NCBI GenBank assembly: GCA_016711405.1
Contig: JADJSZ010000009.1
Span: 62,001 to 126,000 of the forward strand
Reading direction: 5' to 3'
Length of the DNA: 64,000 nt
Origin: Candidatus Hadersleviella danica
GTDB taxonomy: Bacteria; Chloroflexota; Anaerolineae; Promineifilales; Promineifilaceae
Shown: one piece after another, positions 22,222 to 32,233 of the stretch
How positions within the stretch are numbered: position 1 is the first letter of the stretch
Layout: each line of letters starts with the position of its first letter
Notes under the pieces: generated by a model
What the model was told of the DNA's origin: nothing
Database searches by the model: none
The model's input: the letters and a program-made list of their open reading frames with translations, nothing else
Position numbers and translations under genes: made by a program

Positions 22222-23907
22222 TTAATTCAGATTAATCGCCGTCGCCTTGATATTCACCTGACCACCTGCTTGGATGGAGACCGTTTGCCCTGCTTTCAGT
22301 TCCATATTGCCCGTTGTGGTGAGCTGGATACTGCCTGTGCTTTGGATGGTAATTTGTTTGCTGGTATCGTCAAGGGTGATGCTGACCCCAGAACGGGTTG
22401 TAATTTCCATTTTGTTCTGCTGGTCATTGATGTTCACTTTGTGCCCATTTTTGCTGGTGAGGGCAATACCCGGTTGGTCCAGTTTGTCGCTCATGGTGAG
22501 CTGGTGGCCTGCCCGCGATTGCCATGTGCGAATTTGCGACCTGTCTTCCTGTGGTTTGGGGAAGGGCAAGGGTAGGTTGTGTTTGGCGTTCCACATCATG
22601 CCAATCACATACGGCCGATTAAAATCCCCATGTTCAAACGCCACCAACACCTCATCCCCCACGGCCGGGATGCTGACGGCCGCCCTATCCGCCCCCGCCA
22701 GCCGTGACCAACCGCTTTCGGCCGTCTCCGTCAGCCACGGGAACTTGACCTTGACCCGGCCGAGTTGGCGCGGGTCTTGGTTGTTGGTAACCACGGCCGT
22801 GACCACGCCCGTGCCAGCGGCCGTGGGCGCACCGCGCCCCAACTGCTCGCTAATCAGCCCCGTGCGAAGCCCGCGCACCGTGAAGGTCGTCTCCAGCCCA
22901 CCTTTGCTGGTGTACACATGGGTGGCGTTGGTGATGAGGTACTTGCCGCTAAAGCGATTGCCCAATTTGTCCAGCAACACCACTTGCCCCGCCTTCACAT
23001 CCGGCCGTCGAAACACCGTCCCCTCCACCTCAATAAACGCCCCGCTCACTTCGGCCATCCGTGCCTTGGCCAGCTCATCCGCCTCCGCTTGGCTCTGCAC
23101 CACCTCATCCGTAATGACTAGATTGCCACGGCCGAACCCCTTGGCCCATGTCGTGCCATTTTTGCTCTCCCCAATCTCGGGGTAAAGCGTGCCTTGGTTG
23201 GCACGGCCGACAATCGCCCGTTGCAAATCGCTGTCCCAGCCCTGCACCAGCACCTCATCCACCTGTTCGGAGAGGGTCATGCGCGGCCGAACGGCCAAAT
23301 TGTTCTCCCCCCACGTCAGCGTCAGGGCAGGTTCCTGCTTGGGGTCGGGCTGGCGAAAATAGAGCGTTTTCTCGAGCACAAAGCACTCATACCCAATCCG
23401 CGCCGCCCGCTCTTGCAAAAAGACCAAATCAGATTGGTTGTGCTGGTAGAGATGTTCATAAATGATTTTGGTGGCCTCGACTTTGGCCTGCAACCCGGCC
23501 GCTTGAGCAAATTTTTGGGCCAAATCGCTGTCGCGCACGTTCAGGTACGCCTCGCTCCGCTTGTGCCGGTACAGCCTGTGGGAGCGGTCGTAGCCGCGCA
23601 CGATGAGTTCGGCCGTGCCCCCGGCCGTAAAATTCGGCTCAAGGGCTGTCACTTCCCCCTGCATCATCATAATGGGCTGGCCATTGCCCAAAAATGAGCC
23701 AATCTCCACCACACTGGTCAAATTAAACGGCCCGTAATCAATAAAATTTAGGTCGGGGTCATACAGGTGGATGGTGAACATATCTGGCAGATGGGCGTGT
23801 TGGTCTACGACCACGCTGGCCAAATTTTGCATCACGTCCGCCTGCACGGCCGTGCCCTCTATCTTGATATAAATTTGGCTAGTAAACACCGCCATCTTGT
23901 CGGGCAT
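22222..23907 (-). CDS. VgrG/gpV-like spike-hub protein (Afp8/Pvc8 type)
   Basis: 561 residues, intact. The N-terminal gp27-like hub region runs to about residue 350 (VVVDQHAHLPDMFTIHLYD; SDLVFLQERAARIGYECFV; NLAVRPRMTLSEQVDEVLV). An OB-fold gp5-like domain follows (VKVKFPWLTETAESGWSRLA; VSIPAVGDEVLVAFEHGDF; RPYVIGMMWN). The end is a needle of short beta repeats (ITLDDTSKQITIQSTGSIQL; NMELKAGQTVSIQAGGQVNI). It is followed by the PAAR tip gene, as in other eCIS. No extra effector domain is fused to the C-terminus. Confidence 0.93.
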   Translation of the reverse strand: MPDKMAVFTSQIYIKIEGTAVQADVMQNLASVVVDQHAHLPDMFTIHLYDPDLNFIDYGPFNLTSVVEIGSFLGNGQPIMMMQGEVTALEPNFTAGGTAELIVRGYDRSHRLYRHKRSEAYLNVRDSDLAQKFAQAAGLQAKVEATKIIYEHLYQHNQSDLVFLQERAARIGYECFVLEKTLYFRQPDPKQEPALTLTWGENNLAVRPRMTLSEQVDEVLVQGWDSDLQRAIVGRANQGTLYPEIGESKNGTTWAKGFGRGNLVITDEVVQSQAEADELAKARMAEVSGAFIEVEGTVFRRPDVKAGQVVLLDKLGNRFSGKYLITNATHVYTSKGGLETTFTVRGLRTGLISEQLGRGAPTAAGTGVVTAVVTNNQDPRQLGRVKVKFPWLTETAESGWSRLAGADRAAVSIPAVGDEVLVAFEHGDFNRPYVIGMMWNAKHNLPLPFPKPQEDRSQIRTWQSRAGHQLTMSDKLDQPGIALTSKNGHKVNINDQQNKMEITTRSGVSITLDDTSKQITIQSTGSIQLTTTGNMELKAGQTVSIQAGGQVNIKATAINLN

Positions 23908-23965
23908 AGGAAGTCTCTCAGTCGTTCAGTCGGTCAGTCTCTCAGTCAATTAGTCTCTTTTTGGG

Positions 23966-24335
23966 CTAATTTTTGCGGGGGTTGAGACTACGGATGAGGG
24001 GAGTGGTCATGCGTTTTATTTCGGTTACTTGGTTGTTGAGAAGAGCGTGTTGCTCTGGCTTTAGATAACCTAAATCAAGAGCAAAGTGCGTTAATGGCCG
24101 CCAATTCACTGGCTGAACCCATGCTGATTTGTAAAAAACGTGCCAATTCGCTGTCACTCTCTCGGCCGCAACCTTCAGCCATATTAGTGGGAATAGAAGC
24201 ACTTGAACGGCGCATTTGGCTAATCAAGCCATATTTTTCTTCCGCAACAAACCCTGCTGCTAATTTTTATAAATAGCCAAAGTTAAGGCCGTGTTAGCTT
24301 ATATGCCAAACTTGTAGCTCTCGAAAATCTTTCAT
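23966..24335 (-). pseudogene. Four-helix bundle protein (23S rRNA IVP family), frameshifted
   Basis: Starting at ATG 24335, the pieces MKDFRELQVWH, then SSASIPTNMAEGCGRESD with LARFLQISMGSASE in a second frame, and LDLGYLKPEQHALLNNQVTE with IKRMTTPLIRSLNPRKN in a third frame align in order with the family of about 120-residue four-helix bundle proteins. The span is 370 bases. At least two indels separate the parts. These genes are commonly found as lone insertions in many genomes. It lies between the PA14-LysM gene and the spike gene and is probably not an eCIS part. Confidence 0.65.
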
Positions 24336-24345
24336 GTTATTTCTC

Positions 24346-24428
24346 AGTCGGTTAGTCTCTCAGTCGGTTAGTCATTCAGCCAATAGTTTTTCTTAGGAGG
24401 ACTGAAAGACTGAGAGACTGAAAGACTA
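24346..24428. repeat. CAGTCGGTTAGTC-type repeat with hairpin potential
   Basis: Units of CTCAGTCGGTTAGT on one side face GACTGAAAGACTGAGAGACT on the other, so the RNA can fold back. It lies just after the PA14-LysM gene stop on the transcribed strand. Confidence 0.5.
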
Positions 24429-25602
24429 AATCGGCGGAAGCCGAAGTACGAGGCCAATAGGCAAATTGAGAGGGTCATCCAACTTGTTATACAGTGCAAT
24501 TGTGCGCCATTCTGTAGCATCGCCGTAAACTTGGGCGGCAATGCTGTCTAGCCGTTGCCCATCTTGCACCCGCCACACCCTGTCCATTGGCCCTTCCCCG
24601 CTGGTGGGGTTTTGCTTGGGGTATGCTTTGCGGTGGCGGAACTCCTTCATTTTCAGGGTTACTTGTGCCCGCAGGGGGATGCCCTCAGGGCTAAAGTGGA
24701 TAAATTTGACCTTGACGCTTTCAATGACCCCCAAAAAACGAAACGTGCCCCACTGAAAAGCGAGCTTGGGTGGAGCCGCTTTGGCCGTTTCCGCATCGCG
24801 GAAGTTGGCCGAGTAGCGCACGGCCGTGCTCTCCGCAAACTCAATCAACGCATCCGTATACTTGCTCACATCCTCAGGCAAACCATCTGGCCCCTTCGCC
24901 TCACTCGTGTCAAACCACAACTGCGGAATGTCCAACGTCGAAGGCTTCACCTTGCTATTGTCTTGGTCTACATTGTAATTTTTGTTGTCATCCAACCCCT
25001 TGCCCGAAAACGCCGAAGCCTTGGTCACTTTGTAGCTGTTGGGGTTAAACATACAGTACAGAATCGGGTAAAGCGAATTAAAAATCGGTTCGCCATCCGC
25101 ATCCACCTCATAAATCCGCGCCGCTTCCAACCCGCCACGGGTGAGGTGCCCCGGTGCCGTCACCTGTTGCCACGCCTTGCGCTTATCTTGTTCGCTCTGT
25201 CCGCCTGTCCGTTCGTAGGTAATATCGGCCGTGAACGCGCCCGATTTGTTGTAAAACTCAATCACCACCATGCGGCCCGGCCGATAACGTCACCTCGCGG
25301 ATGTGGTGGCCTACATGGTCGCGCGACTCGTTCAGCAACTGTACCTGACGGCCGTCGGGCGTTTTAAGATGCGCCCGCATCCCATCATCCGTCTTAAACG
25401 TAAACTTAAACTTCCCCGGCCCATTCATATCCCCCGTCCACCGCACCGAAAAATTCTCGCTGTTCTTATCCTTCCCCCCCCGCTTTTTGACAGCATCAGG
25501 CAACGCATCCGCATTGGCGATACCCGGCCCACCCTCACTCCGCGTCGCCAACGCCGTGCCACCTAAATTCGTGCCGTCAAAATACTCAGCTTGCCAAGCC
25601 AT
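24426..25602 (-). CDS. PA14-LysM baseplate protein (Afp7/gp53-like), one frameshift
   Basis: About 392 codons. Residues 1-130 form a PA14 domain: WQAEYFDGTNLGGTA, ENFSVRWTGDMNGPGKFKF, TFKTDDGMRAHL, VTLSAG then HMVVIEFYNKSGAF, split by one indel near 25270. The rest has the CIS tube/LysM arrangement: ILYCMFNPNSYKV, LDIPQLWFDT, FLGVIESVKVKFIHF and a C-terminal LysM-like end with DSIAAQVYGDATEWRTIALY. In phage and eCIS baseplates such proteins join the tube to the hub. PA14 domains usually bind carbohydrates. The join is internal to one beta-sandwich, so a single fused protein is well supported. Confidence 0.8.
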
Positions 25603-25676
25603 AGTCTTTCAGCCTCTCAGTCTCTCAGTCTGTCAGCACCTTCATTCCGCAATCCCCATTCCCCATTCCGCAATTC

Positions 25677-26691
25677 CTACGCCTCCCACAACGCCGGAAT
25701 CACCAACGGCTGGCCGGGGTAAATCGCCATCGGGTCAGTGATGTGGTTATGGGCGGCGATGTGCCGCCATTGGGTCGCATCCCCATACACCTGCATTGCA
25801 ATCGTATCTAGCCGCTCGTGCGCCGACACATACCACACCCCGTTGTGGGTGTTCGCCCCGCTGGTGGGGTTTTGCCGCGCATAGAGTTTGCGGTGCTTAA
25901 ATTCCTTAAACGAAACAGTCGCCTTCGCCCGCAGGGGGGTTCCATCGGGCTTAAAATGGATAAATTCGAGCGAAACCGATTCCACCACGGCCAAAAAGCG
26001 AAAATTGCCCCACTCAAACGCAGTATAGGGCGGCTTTTGCGAGATGGTCTTCAGCCGCGAAAAATCGCCCCCCCCCGACCCCACTTCGACATAGGCAAAG
26101 AGCTTGTCCGTCTGCTTGCGCACATCCTCACCCGTGTCGGTTGTGTCGAACCAAATCGAACTCATGGTCAATTTGCGCGGCTCCACCTCGGAATCGTACT
26201 GAGGTTGTAATTTTTGTTGGCATCCAACCCTTGCCCCTTGTACGCGTCGTTTGGGTGATGGTGTAATCGGTCGGGTTAAAGCGAAAATAGACGGGTTCGA
26301 CTTCGGCACGCACGGCCGATTGCACCCCCTCCCGATTGACAGGGAACATCACCGCTGGAACCAGCCCACCAAAGGTCAATTGGGTGCGCTTGGCCTGTTC
26401 CCGCTCCGCTTCCAGAGCCTTCCGTTGCGCCTCAATCCGCTCCAATTCCGCCTGTCGCTGGGCGCGGAGTTCCGCAATTTTCGCCTCCGCCTTGGCGATA
26501 TTCGGCCGAATCGTCTCCTTGAGAATCTTCTCCTGCGCCGCAATCGTCGCATTCCGCACGGGCACCATAGCAATTTCCCGCTTCATGCGTTCAATCGCCT
26601 CCAGCGCATCCGTCTCCTGCTTGCGGGCGGTGCTCAGCTCCGCCTCCGCTTGCTTCAATTGCTTCTCAATATCCGTCAGTCGTTCGCTCAT
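25677..26691 (-). CDS. Coiled-coil LysM baseplate protein (second Afp7-like), two frameshifts
   Basis: About 338 codons. Residues 1-105 are a charged coiled coil (MSERLTDIEKQLKQAEAE; LKETIRPNIAKAEAKIAELR). Then come VYFRFNPTDYTITQT, KGQGLDANKNYNL, SSIWFDTTDTGEDV, FLAVVESVSLEFIHFKPDGT and the LysM end DTIAMQVYGDATQWRHIAAH. Two compensatory single-base losses near 26250 and 26215 break the frame. The middle and end align well with the PA14-LysM protein next door, so the pair arose by duplication, with the first domain exchanged (coiled coil versus PA14). Confidence 0.8.
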
Positions 26692-26782
26692 GGGCGGTAC
26701 TGGTTACTTGTTACTTGTTATTCGTTATGGGGCTGATTTGCCCATCATTCACAATTAAAAATTCACCATTCACAATTCACAA

Positions 26783-29700
26783 TTAAAACGCTCTTCGTTC
26801 CCGCTCCACCACCAACTGGTGTTGCAAGTGCTGGTACACATGGCGGGCAATCTCATCGAGGGTCGTATCGGCTTGCCATTCGGCCGCTTGCACCAAAAAC
26901 ACATCCACCTCTTGCCTGTCCGCAAAGCCAATAACCACCGTCTCCTCCTCGTCCTGCTTCAGCAAAATCTGGACGACATTCGAGGTATCGGCCGCCGCCG
27001 CCCCCTCATCCGCATACGCCATAATCGTCGCCCCACGGTTCAGCGATTCCGCTTGGGCGAGCAACCCCGCAAGGGCGGACGCACTGGCGAAGAGCAGGTA
27101 TTTCTCAGCCGCCCCCTTCACCTGCACCACCAACGTCTCCGCGTCCGTCACCTCATTCCTATCCGCCTGTGCTTCCGTAGCAAACAGTTGGATGCCATCC
27201 CGCTCTTGGGTGGCCATTTGCGGCAAAAAATCGGCCAAACGGCCGCCATTCGCGTAGCCAACATGGAGCGATGCCTCCCCCTCCAATTGCAAAATGACGG
27301 GGACGAGTTGCCCCCCCTCACTGCCCGCCTCGCTCTCGCTGGCATACAGGGCGAGGGCGTTGCTCTGCTCGGCCGTGGCCGCTTCGGCCATAAACTGGGT
27401 CGCCTCGGCCGAATCCGCATAACTAATGGCGGGCGCTTCTTGCGCCTGTTGCGGCTGGAATAAAAAGGGTGCCGCCTCGGGCAATTGCTCGGCCGCCTGC
27501 GTCTCATCCCGAAAGAGGCGCAACACATCCATCTGCGCCGTGGGCGGGGCGGATTGGGCTATCACGGCCGCTACCCCCTCGCTATCCCCGTGCAACATCG
27601 CCTCGCTCGCCTCCCCCTGCGGCCGAACCAGCACGGGTTGGCTGGTGGGGGTCGCCTCGGCCGTCAGCCACACCCCGCCCGAGGGTGCGGATTCGGCAGG
27701 GCCAGCGGCCGTGGGCGTTTCCATGCCCCCTGTCGTGTCCACCATCGCGTCGCCACTGGGGGGAGTGGCTGTCTCGGGGCTGGGGGCTGGGGCAGAGCGG
27801 CCGTGTTGGATGAGTCGCTCGGTAGCGAAGGAGGCATATCTGGCGGGGCGGACGGTGGTGGGGGAGGGGGCGGTGGTGTGTCGCCACTCCCTCCTGTCCC
27901 CAGTCCTTCGTCCCCAGTTGGTTCATCTGATTCATCCAAATCACCCGCCCGTTGCACAAACTGGGTTGTCACCGTTGGAGCCGTATCAGGGGTGGGCACT
28001 GCCTCGGCCGTCTCCTGCCGTTGCACGGGCGCACCTATCTCCTCTGTCCCTCCGCTCCTCTGCCCCTCTGCTTCCCCCGCCGCTAAAGCGGATGGGCTAG
28101 AGGTGTGCTCCGTAAACGGGGCTGATGGTGGAGGGGTAGCCACTGGTGCTTCCGCACGCTGAACGACCGCCTCTATCTCCCCTGCCCCCCTGCCCCCCTG
28201 CTCCCCCACCTGAATTGTCGGGGCTGTCACTTCTGGCGATTCTTGCCGCTGAACGGCCGCACCCATCTCCTCTGCCCCTCCGCTCCTCTGCCCCTCTGCC
28301 AAATCGGACGGGCTAGAGGTGTCCCCCATGAACGGGGCAGATGGTGGAGGGGTAATTGTTGGTGCATCCTCCCGCTGAACGGCCGCATCAACCTCCCCTG
28401 CCCCCCTGCCCCCCTGCTCCCCCGCCTGAATTGTCGGGGCTGTTACCTCTGGCGATTCTTGCCGCTGAACAGGCGCACCCATCTCCTCTGCCCCCCCGCT
28501 CCTCTGCCCCTCTGCCAAAACGGGCAGGCTAGAGGTGTCCCCCATAAACGGGGCTGATGGTGCAATGGGCCGTTGGCACTTCTTGACGCTGAACGGCCGC
28601 ACCTATCTCCCCTGCCCCCTGCCCCCCTGCTCCCCTTCCTGAATTATCGGGGTTGCTAACTCTGGGTCATTTTGACGCTGAATAGGCGCAACCGCCTCCT
28701 CTGCCTCACCCAAATCGCCCGCCGCTGAAGCGGGTGGGCTAGGGGTGCGCTCCGTGAACGGGGCAGGCGGAGCGGCCTCGGCCATTGGAGCTTCCTCCCG
28801 CTGAACAGGCGCACCCATCTGCCCCCCTGCTCCCCTGCCTGAATTGGCGGGGCCGTCACCTCTGGGCTATCTTGACCCAGAACAGGCGCACCCATCTCCT
28901 CTGCTCCTCCGCTCCTCTGCACCTCTGCCTCCACTAAAGCGGATGGGTTAGAAGTGTGCCCCGTGAACAGGGCTGATGGTGCAATATCGGCCGTTGGTGC
29001 ATCCTGACGCTGAACAGGCGCACCTATCTCCCCTGCCACCGGGGCCCTGCTCCCTGTCTCCGCTGATTGGGGCACTTCCCCTCTTTACCATCTTCCCGCT
29101 TAATAGGCGCTACCCATCTCCTCTGCCGTCTGCTCCTCTGCCCCTCCGCCGAAACGGCGCGCTAGAGGTGTCCCCCATGAACGGGGCTGATGGCGCACTA
29201 TCGGCCGTTGGCACTTCCGCCCGCTGAACGGCCGCACCCATCTCCCTTGCCCCCCTGCCCCCCTGCTCCCCCGCCTGAATTATCGGGGCTGTCACCTCTG
29301 GTGATTCTTGTCGCTGAACGGGCGCAACCGCCTCCTCTGCCTCACCCAAATCGCCCGCCGCTGAAGCGGACGGGCTAGAGATGTGCCCCGTAAATGGGGC
29401 TGATGGTGGAGGGGGCGTCGCTGGCACTTCTTGACGCTGAACGGCCGCACCCACCTCCCCTGCCCCCCTGCTCCCCTGCTCCTCCGCCCGAGTCGGGGCT
29501 GTCACCTCTGGCCCATCTTGCCGCTGAACAGGCGCACCCATCTCCTCTGCTCCTCCGTTCCTCTGCTCCTCTGCCAAAGCGGGCGGGCTAGGAGTGCGCT
29601 CCATAAACGGGGCTGATGGCGCACTATCGGCCGCTGGCAATTCCTCCCGCTGAACGGCCGCACCCATCCCCTCTGCTCCTCCGCTCCTCTGCCCCTCTGC

Positions 29701-31088
29701 CTCCTCAACCCGCTGAACAGACATTTCCATCTCCCCTGCCCCCCTGCTCCCCTGCTCCTCTACCCCCCCAGTCGCATCCACCACCGCATGGCTATACTCG
29801 GCCGCCTCCTCCCGCTGAACAGGCGGCGTATCCCCCAACAAACCCCACAAATCACTGGGCAATTGCCCAATTTCGGTGTTCACCATTTGGGGTTCGCTGG
29901 CTGGGGATGGGCTACTACTAGAAGATGGCACGGCCGTCTCCCGTTGTACGGGCGGGGCGGGGCGCGGCCGAGTCGGCATCACAAAATCCACACTCGAGCT
30001 ACTCGCCTTTTCAGGGGCAATATGGCGCATGACCTCTTGCGCTTGCACCGCCTCGGGGCTGGGTTCGCGGGGGGGCGGCGTGCCCGCTGGTGGGTCGTAA
30101 GATGGCTCGCTCACGGCCGCACTGTCGGCCGTGGCGGGTTCACTTGCCCGTTGCACAGGCCACGCCTTCTCCAGCGGCGGCCGAGAAGGTGCGGGATTTT
30201 CGATTTTCGATTTTGGATTTGGGAGCGGCGGCGATTCTGCGCCGCTTCGTTGCACTTCCGCGCCACCAGCCGTCTCCCCACTTTCAGATCGGCTCACCTC
30301 GCCACCTGTTAAAGCAGGCGCACCCACCTCCTGCCCCATCGCCGAAGTAATTTCAGGATCAACCTGCCGCTGTACATCCTCCCCCGCCCCCCTCTGCCCC
30401 TGCTCCCCTGCTCCCCTGCCCCTTTCGGGCCATTCACTTCCACCAACGAACTACGCCGCAACACCCGCCGTGGCCCTTGCGTCTCCACCTTGCGGCGGGC
30501 TTCCTCTTTGGCTTGCCGTTGGAGCACCCACGGCATCGGCGTATCGTCTGGCTCGGGGGTGGGGGCGGCCGTGGGGGCTGATGGACTTTCGGCCGGAGGA
30601 GTTGGCGCGGCCGAGGTTTCGGCCGTTTCCTGCCGGTGCAATTGGCGGATGGCTTGCAGGCGCGACCACGGAATGTTGGGGTTATCGGCCAACGGCCGTT
30701 GCGGCGCGGGGCTGGCCGCTGGCGCATCTTGCCGCTGGATGGGCGGCTGGGCAGGGGCAGGAGCAGGCGGTGGCCCACTTGGAACTGGTACTGGTGCTAA
30801 TGGTGGGGGCGAGGCAACAGGGGCAGGTGGTACAACTTGCCGCTGAATCGGTTGCTGAGCGGCGAATCCCCCCTGCCCCCCTGCCCCCACGCTCCCCTGC
30901 CCCCCAAACGAAATTTCTGGGGCAGGAATAGTGCCCCAATCCATCTCCTCCGCTCCTCCGCTCCTCTGCACCTCTGCCCCTCCCCCCCCCTGCTCCCCAA
31001 TTTGGCTAAATAGCACCGAGATATTCGTGTACCGCTGAATGCGCTGAACAAGACGCTCAGCCGCGCGGTTGGTTTGGTTGCCGTTCAT
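26783..31088 (-). CDS. Giant VQR-repeat protein with fourfold C-terminal repeat, several frameshifts
   Basis: About 1,435 codons, starting in an ATGA overlap with the tube paralogue. It opens with NRAAERLVQRIQRYT and then has more than twenty copies of (A/P)VQR(Q/E) spaced by Pro/Ala/Glu/Gly-rich linkers such as EGQRSGGAEEMGAPVQRQ and EQGGRGAGE. At DNA level these are GGGGCAGAGGAGCGGAGG minisatellites. The last 260 residues hold about four copies of a 55-residue repeat (ALALYASESEAG.., ..GYANGGRLADFLPQMA; IQLFATEAQADR..LLFASASALAGLLAQA; TIMAYADEGAAA..IGFADRQEVDVFLVQA). The frame changes near 30385, 29130, 29070, 28830, 28600 and 27800. I do not recognise the family. Its place between tube and LysM proteins suggests a particle component or cargo. 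Confidence 0.6.
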
Positions 31089-31570
31089 GCCCCACCTCCC
31101 ACCGTTTGCTTATACGCCGCATCTAGCTCGACCGTGATACGGCCGCAACTAATTTCCAACGTCTCCACCGCCACCGTTTTCGCCTTCGCATCAAGCTTAG
31201 GCCCCGTCCATTTCACGGGCAGAGCTTGCTCAATAGACCAAGTCATCACAGGTTGGCGGGTTACATCCAACAAAACCACCGTCACCCGCTTGCGCTGAAT
31301 TTGCTGGTTGAGCGTTTGCACATACCAATCCATCAGCTCCGACGAAGCCGCCAGCCCCCGTTTGAGAACCAACTTCGTCTTTTGGCGCGGGCCAATCAGC
31401 TCATGGGTATGCGTGTTCAGGCCGCCCTCAATAATTTCCTGCATCTTCCAACTAATCGCGGGCAAGGTGCATTCCGTAAACGCGGCCACGCGCCGATTAT
31501 CTAGCTCCACCACAAAACGGAAGGAGAGCGGCGATTCATAGCTGTTAACAGCAAGGCGTTGGATGGGCAT
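31085..31570 (-). CDS. Second tail tube-like protein (Afp5/gp19 family)
   Basis: 161 residues, intact. SFRFVVELDNRRVAAFTECT, ELIGPRQKTKLVLKRGL, MDWYVQTLNQQ, RKRVTVVLLD and the closing VAVETLEISCGRI follow the pattern of gp19-like tube proteins, with a conserved FTEC-type turn. It differs clearly from the tube at 32234-32719, so it may form the first ring at the baseplate, as Afp5 does. The stop overlaps the start of the VQR giant by four bases (ATGA), implying coupled translation. Confidence 0.88.
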   Translation of the reverse strand: MPIQRLAVNSYESPLSFRFVVELDNRRVAAFTECTLPAISWKMQEIIEGGLNTHTHELIGPRQKTKLVLKRGLAASSELMDWYVQTLNQQIQRKRVTVVLLDVTRQPVMTWSIEQALPVKWTGPKLDAKAKTVAVETLEISCGRITVELDAAYKQTVGGGA

Positions 31571-31661
31571 GGGGGGGAGTAGTGGTTAGTGAGTAGTGGC
31601 TAGTGCCTAGTGGTCAGTAATCAGTGTTCAGTAATCAGTGGAGTAGACTGAATACTGATTA

Positions 31662-31799
31662 CTACTTTCTAGTAATTCGCCGCCGTTCCCGCTCCCGTTG
31701 CAAATCTTGTTGCAACAGGCGGGCAATGCGTTCGGCCAGTTCGCGCTGGCGTTTGGGGGTCATTTTGACCAAAGCGAGGTAGGGGCGGATGTCTTCCAT
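31662..31799 (-). CDS. Small conserved eCIS protein, 45 residues
   Basis: ATG at 31799, stop at 31662-31664. The peptide begins MEDIRPYLALVKMTPKRQR and continues as a charged helix (LAERIARLLQQDLQRERERR). Short helical proteins of this kind occur between tube genes in eCIS operons (Afp6-like position), but I cannot assign a function. Codon use matches the neighbours (GAACTGGCCGAACGCATT). Confidence 0.55.
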   Translation of the reverse strand: MEDIRPYLALVKMTPKRQRELAERIARLLQQDLQRERERRRITRK

Positions 31800-31802
31800 A
31801 GG

Positions 31803-31870
31803 AGCTTGTGAGCTAGTCAGCCAGTCAGCTAGTCAGCTGAAATGCTGACTGGCTGAAATGCTGACAAGCT
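31803..31870. repeat. GTCAGC-type repeat forming a hairpin
   Basis: CAGCCAGTCAGC at 31818-31829 pairs perfectly with 31844-31855, and AGCTTGT at 31803-31809 pairs with 31864-31870, giving a long stem in the spacer between two small eCIS genes. Confidence 0.6.
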
Positions 31871-32156
31871 ATCTGGCGGTATTTAACTGCAAATACAGTT
31901 CGCTCAGGTAGGCGAGGTCGGCCGCAAACAAATGTTCAATGAGGGCGGGTGTGACCTTTGTGTAGCCACCTAGGCGCAAGACGACCCGTGCGAGGAGGTA
32001 GACGGGGAGATAGGCGGTGTTGCCCCTCTGCTGGGCCTCGTGCATCGCCTCTATCTCATCCCGCGCCAAAGCGAGCCGGATACGGCCGTGCTGATGCACC
32101 TGCCCCGACTCGTCCAAATACCCCCACGGGAGCGTAAAATCAAATTCCGTCTGCAT
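31869..32156 (-). CDS. Conserved 95-residue eCIS protein (tail assembly-type)
   Basis: MQTEFDFTLPWGYLDESGQV, QHGRIRLALARDEIEAM, VYLLARVVLRLGGYTKVTP and LFAADLAYLSELYLQLN resemble the small protein that follows tube genes in many phage tails and eCIS (tail assembly chaperone-like; residues 60-95 helical). No signal or membrane segment. It lies directly after the tube gene, and its stop overlaps the hairpin repeat. A chaperone role is inferred from position. Confidence 0.65.
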   Translation of the reverse strand: MQTEFDFTLPWGYLDESGQVHQHGRIRLALARDEIEAMHEAQQRGNTAYLPVYLLARVVLRLGGYTKVTPALIEHLFAADLAYLSELYLQLNTAR

Positions 32157-32160
32157 AAGG

Positions 32161-32233
32161 AAGTGGTTAGGGGTTAGTGGCTAGTGGTTAGGGCGTTCTA
32201 CTCGCCACTAACCACTAACCACTCGCCACTCTC
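32161..32233. repeat. TTAGTGG/CCACTAA repeat, imperfect hairpin
   Basis: GGTTAGTGGCTAGTGG on the left and CCACTAACCACTAACCAC on the right can pair imperfectly. It fills the gap between the tube gene and the 95-residue gene. Confidence 0.5.

Noticed and set aside
27900..30100. Possible CRISPR array in the repeated region
   Set aside because: Units are in-frame coding minisatellites of variable length without constant repeats and unique spacers, and no cas gene is nearby.
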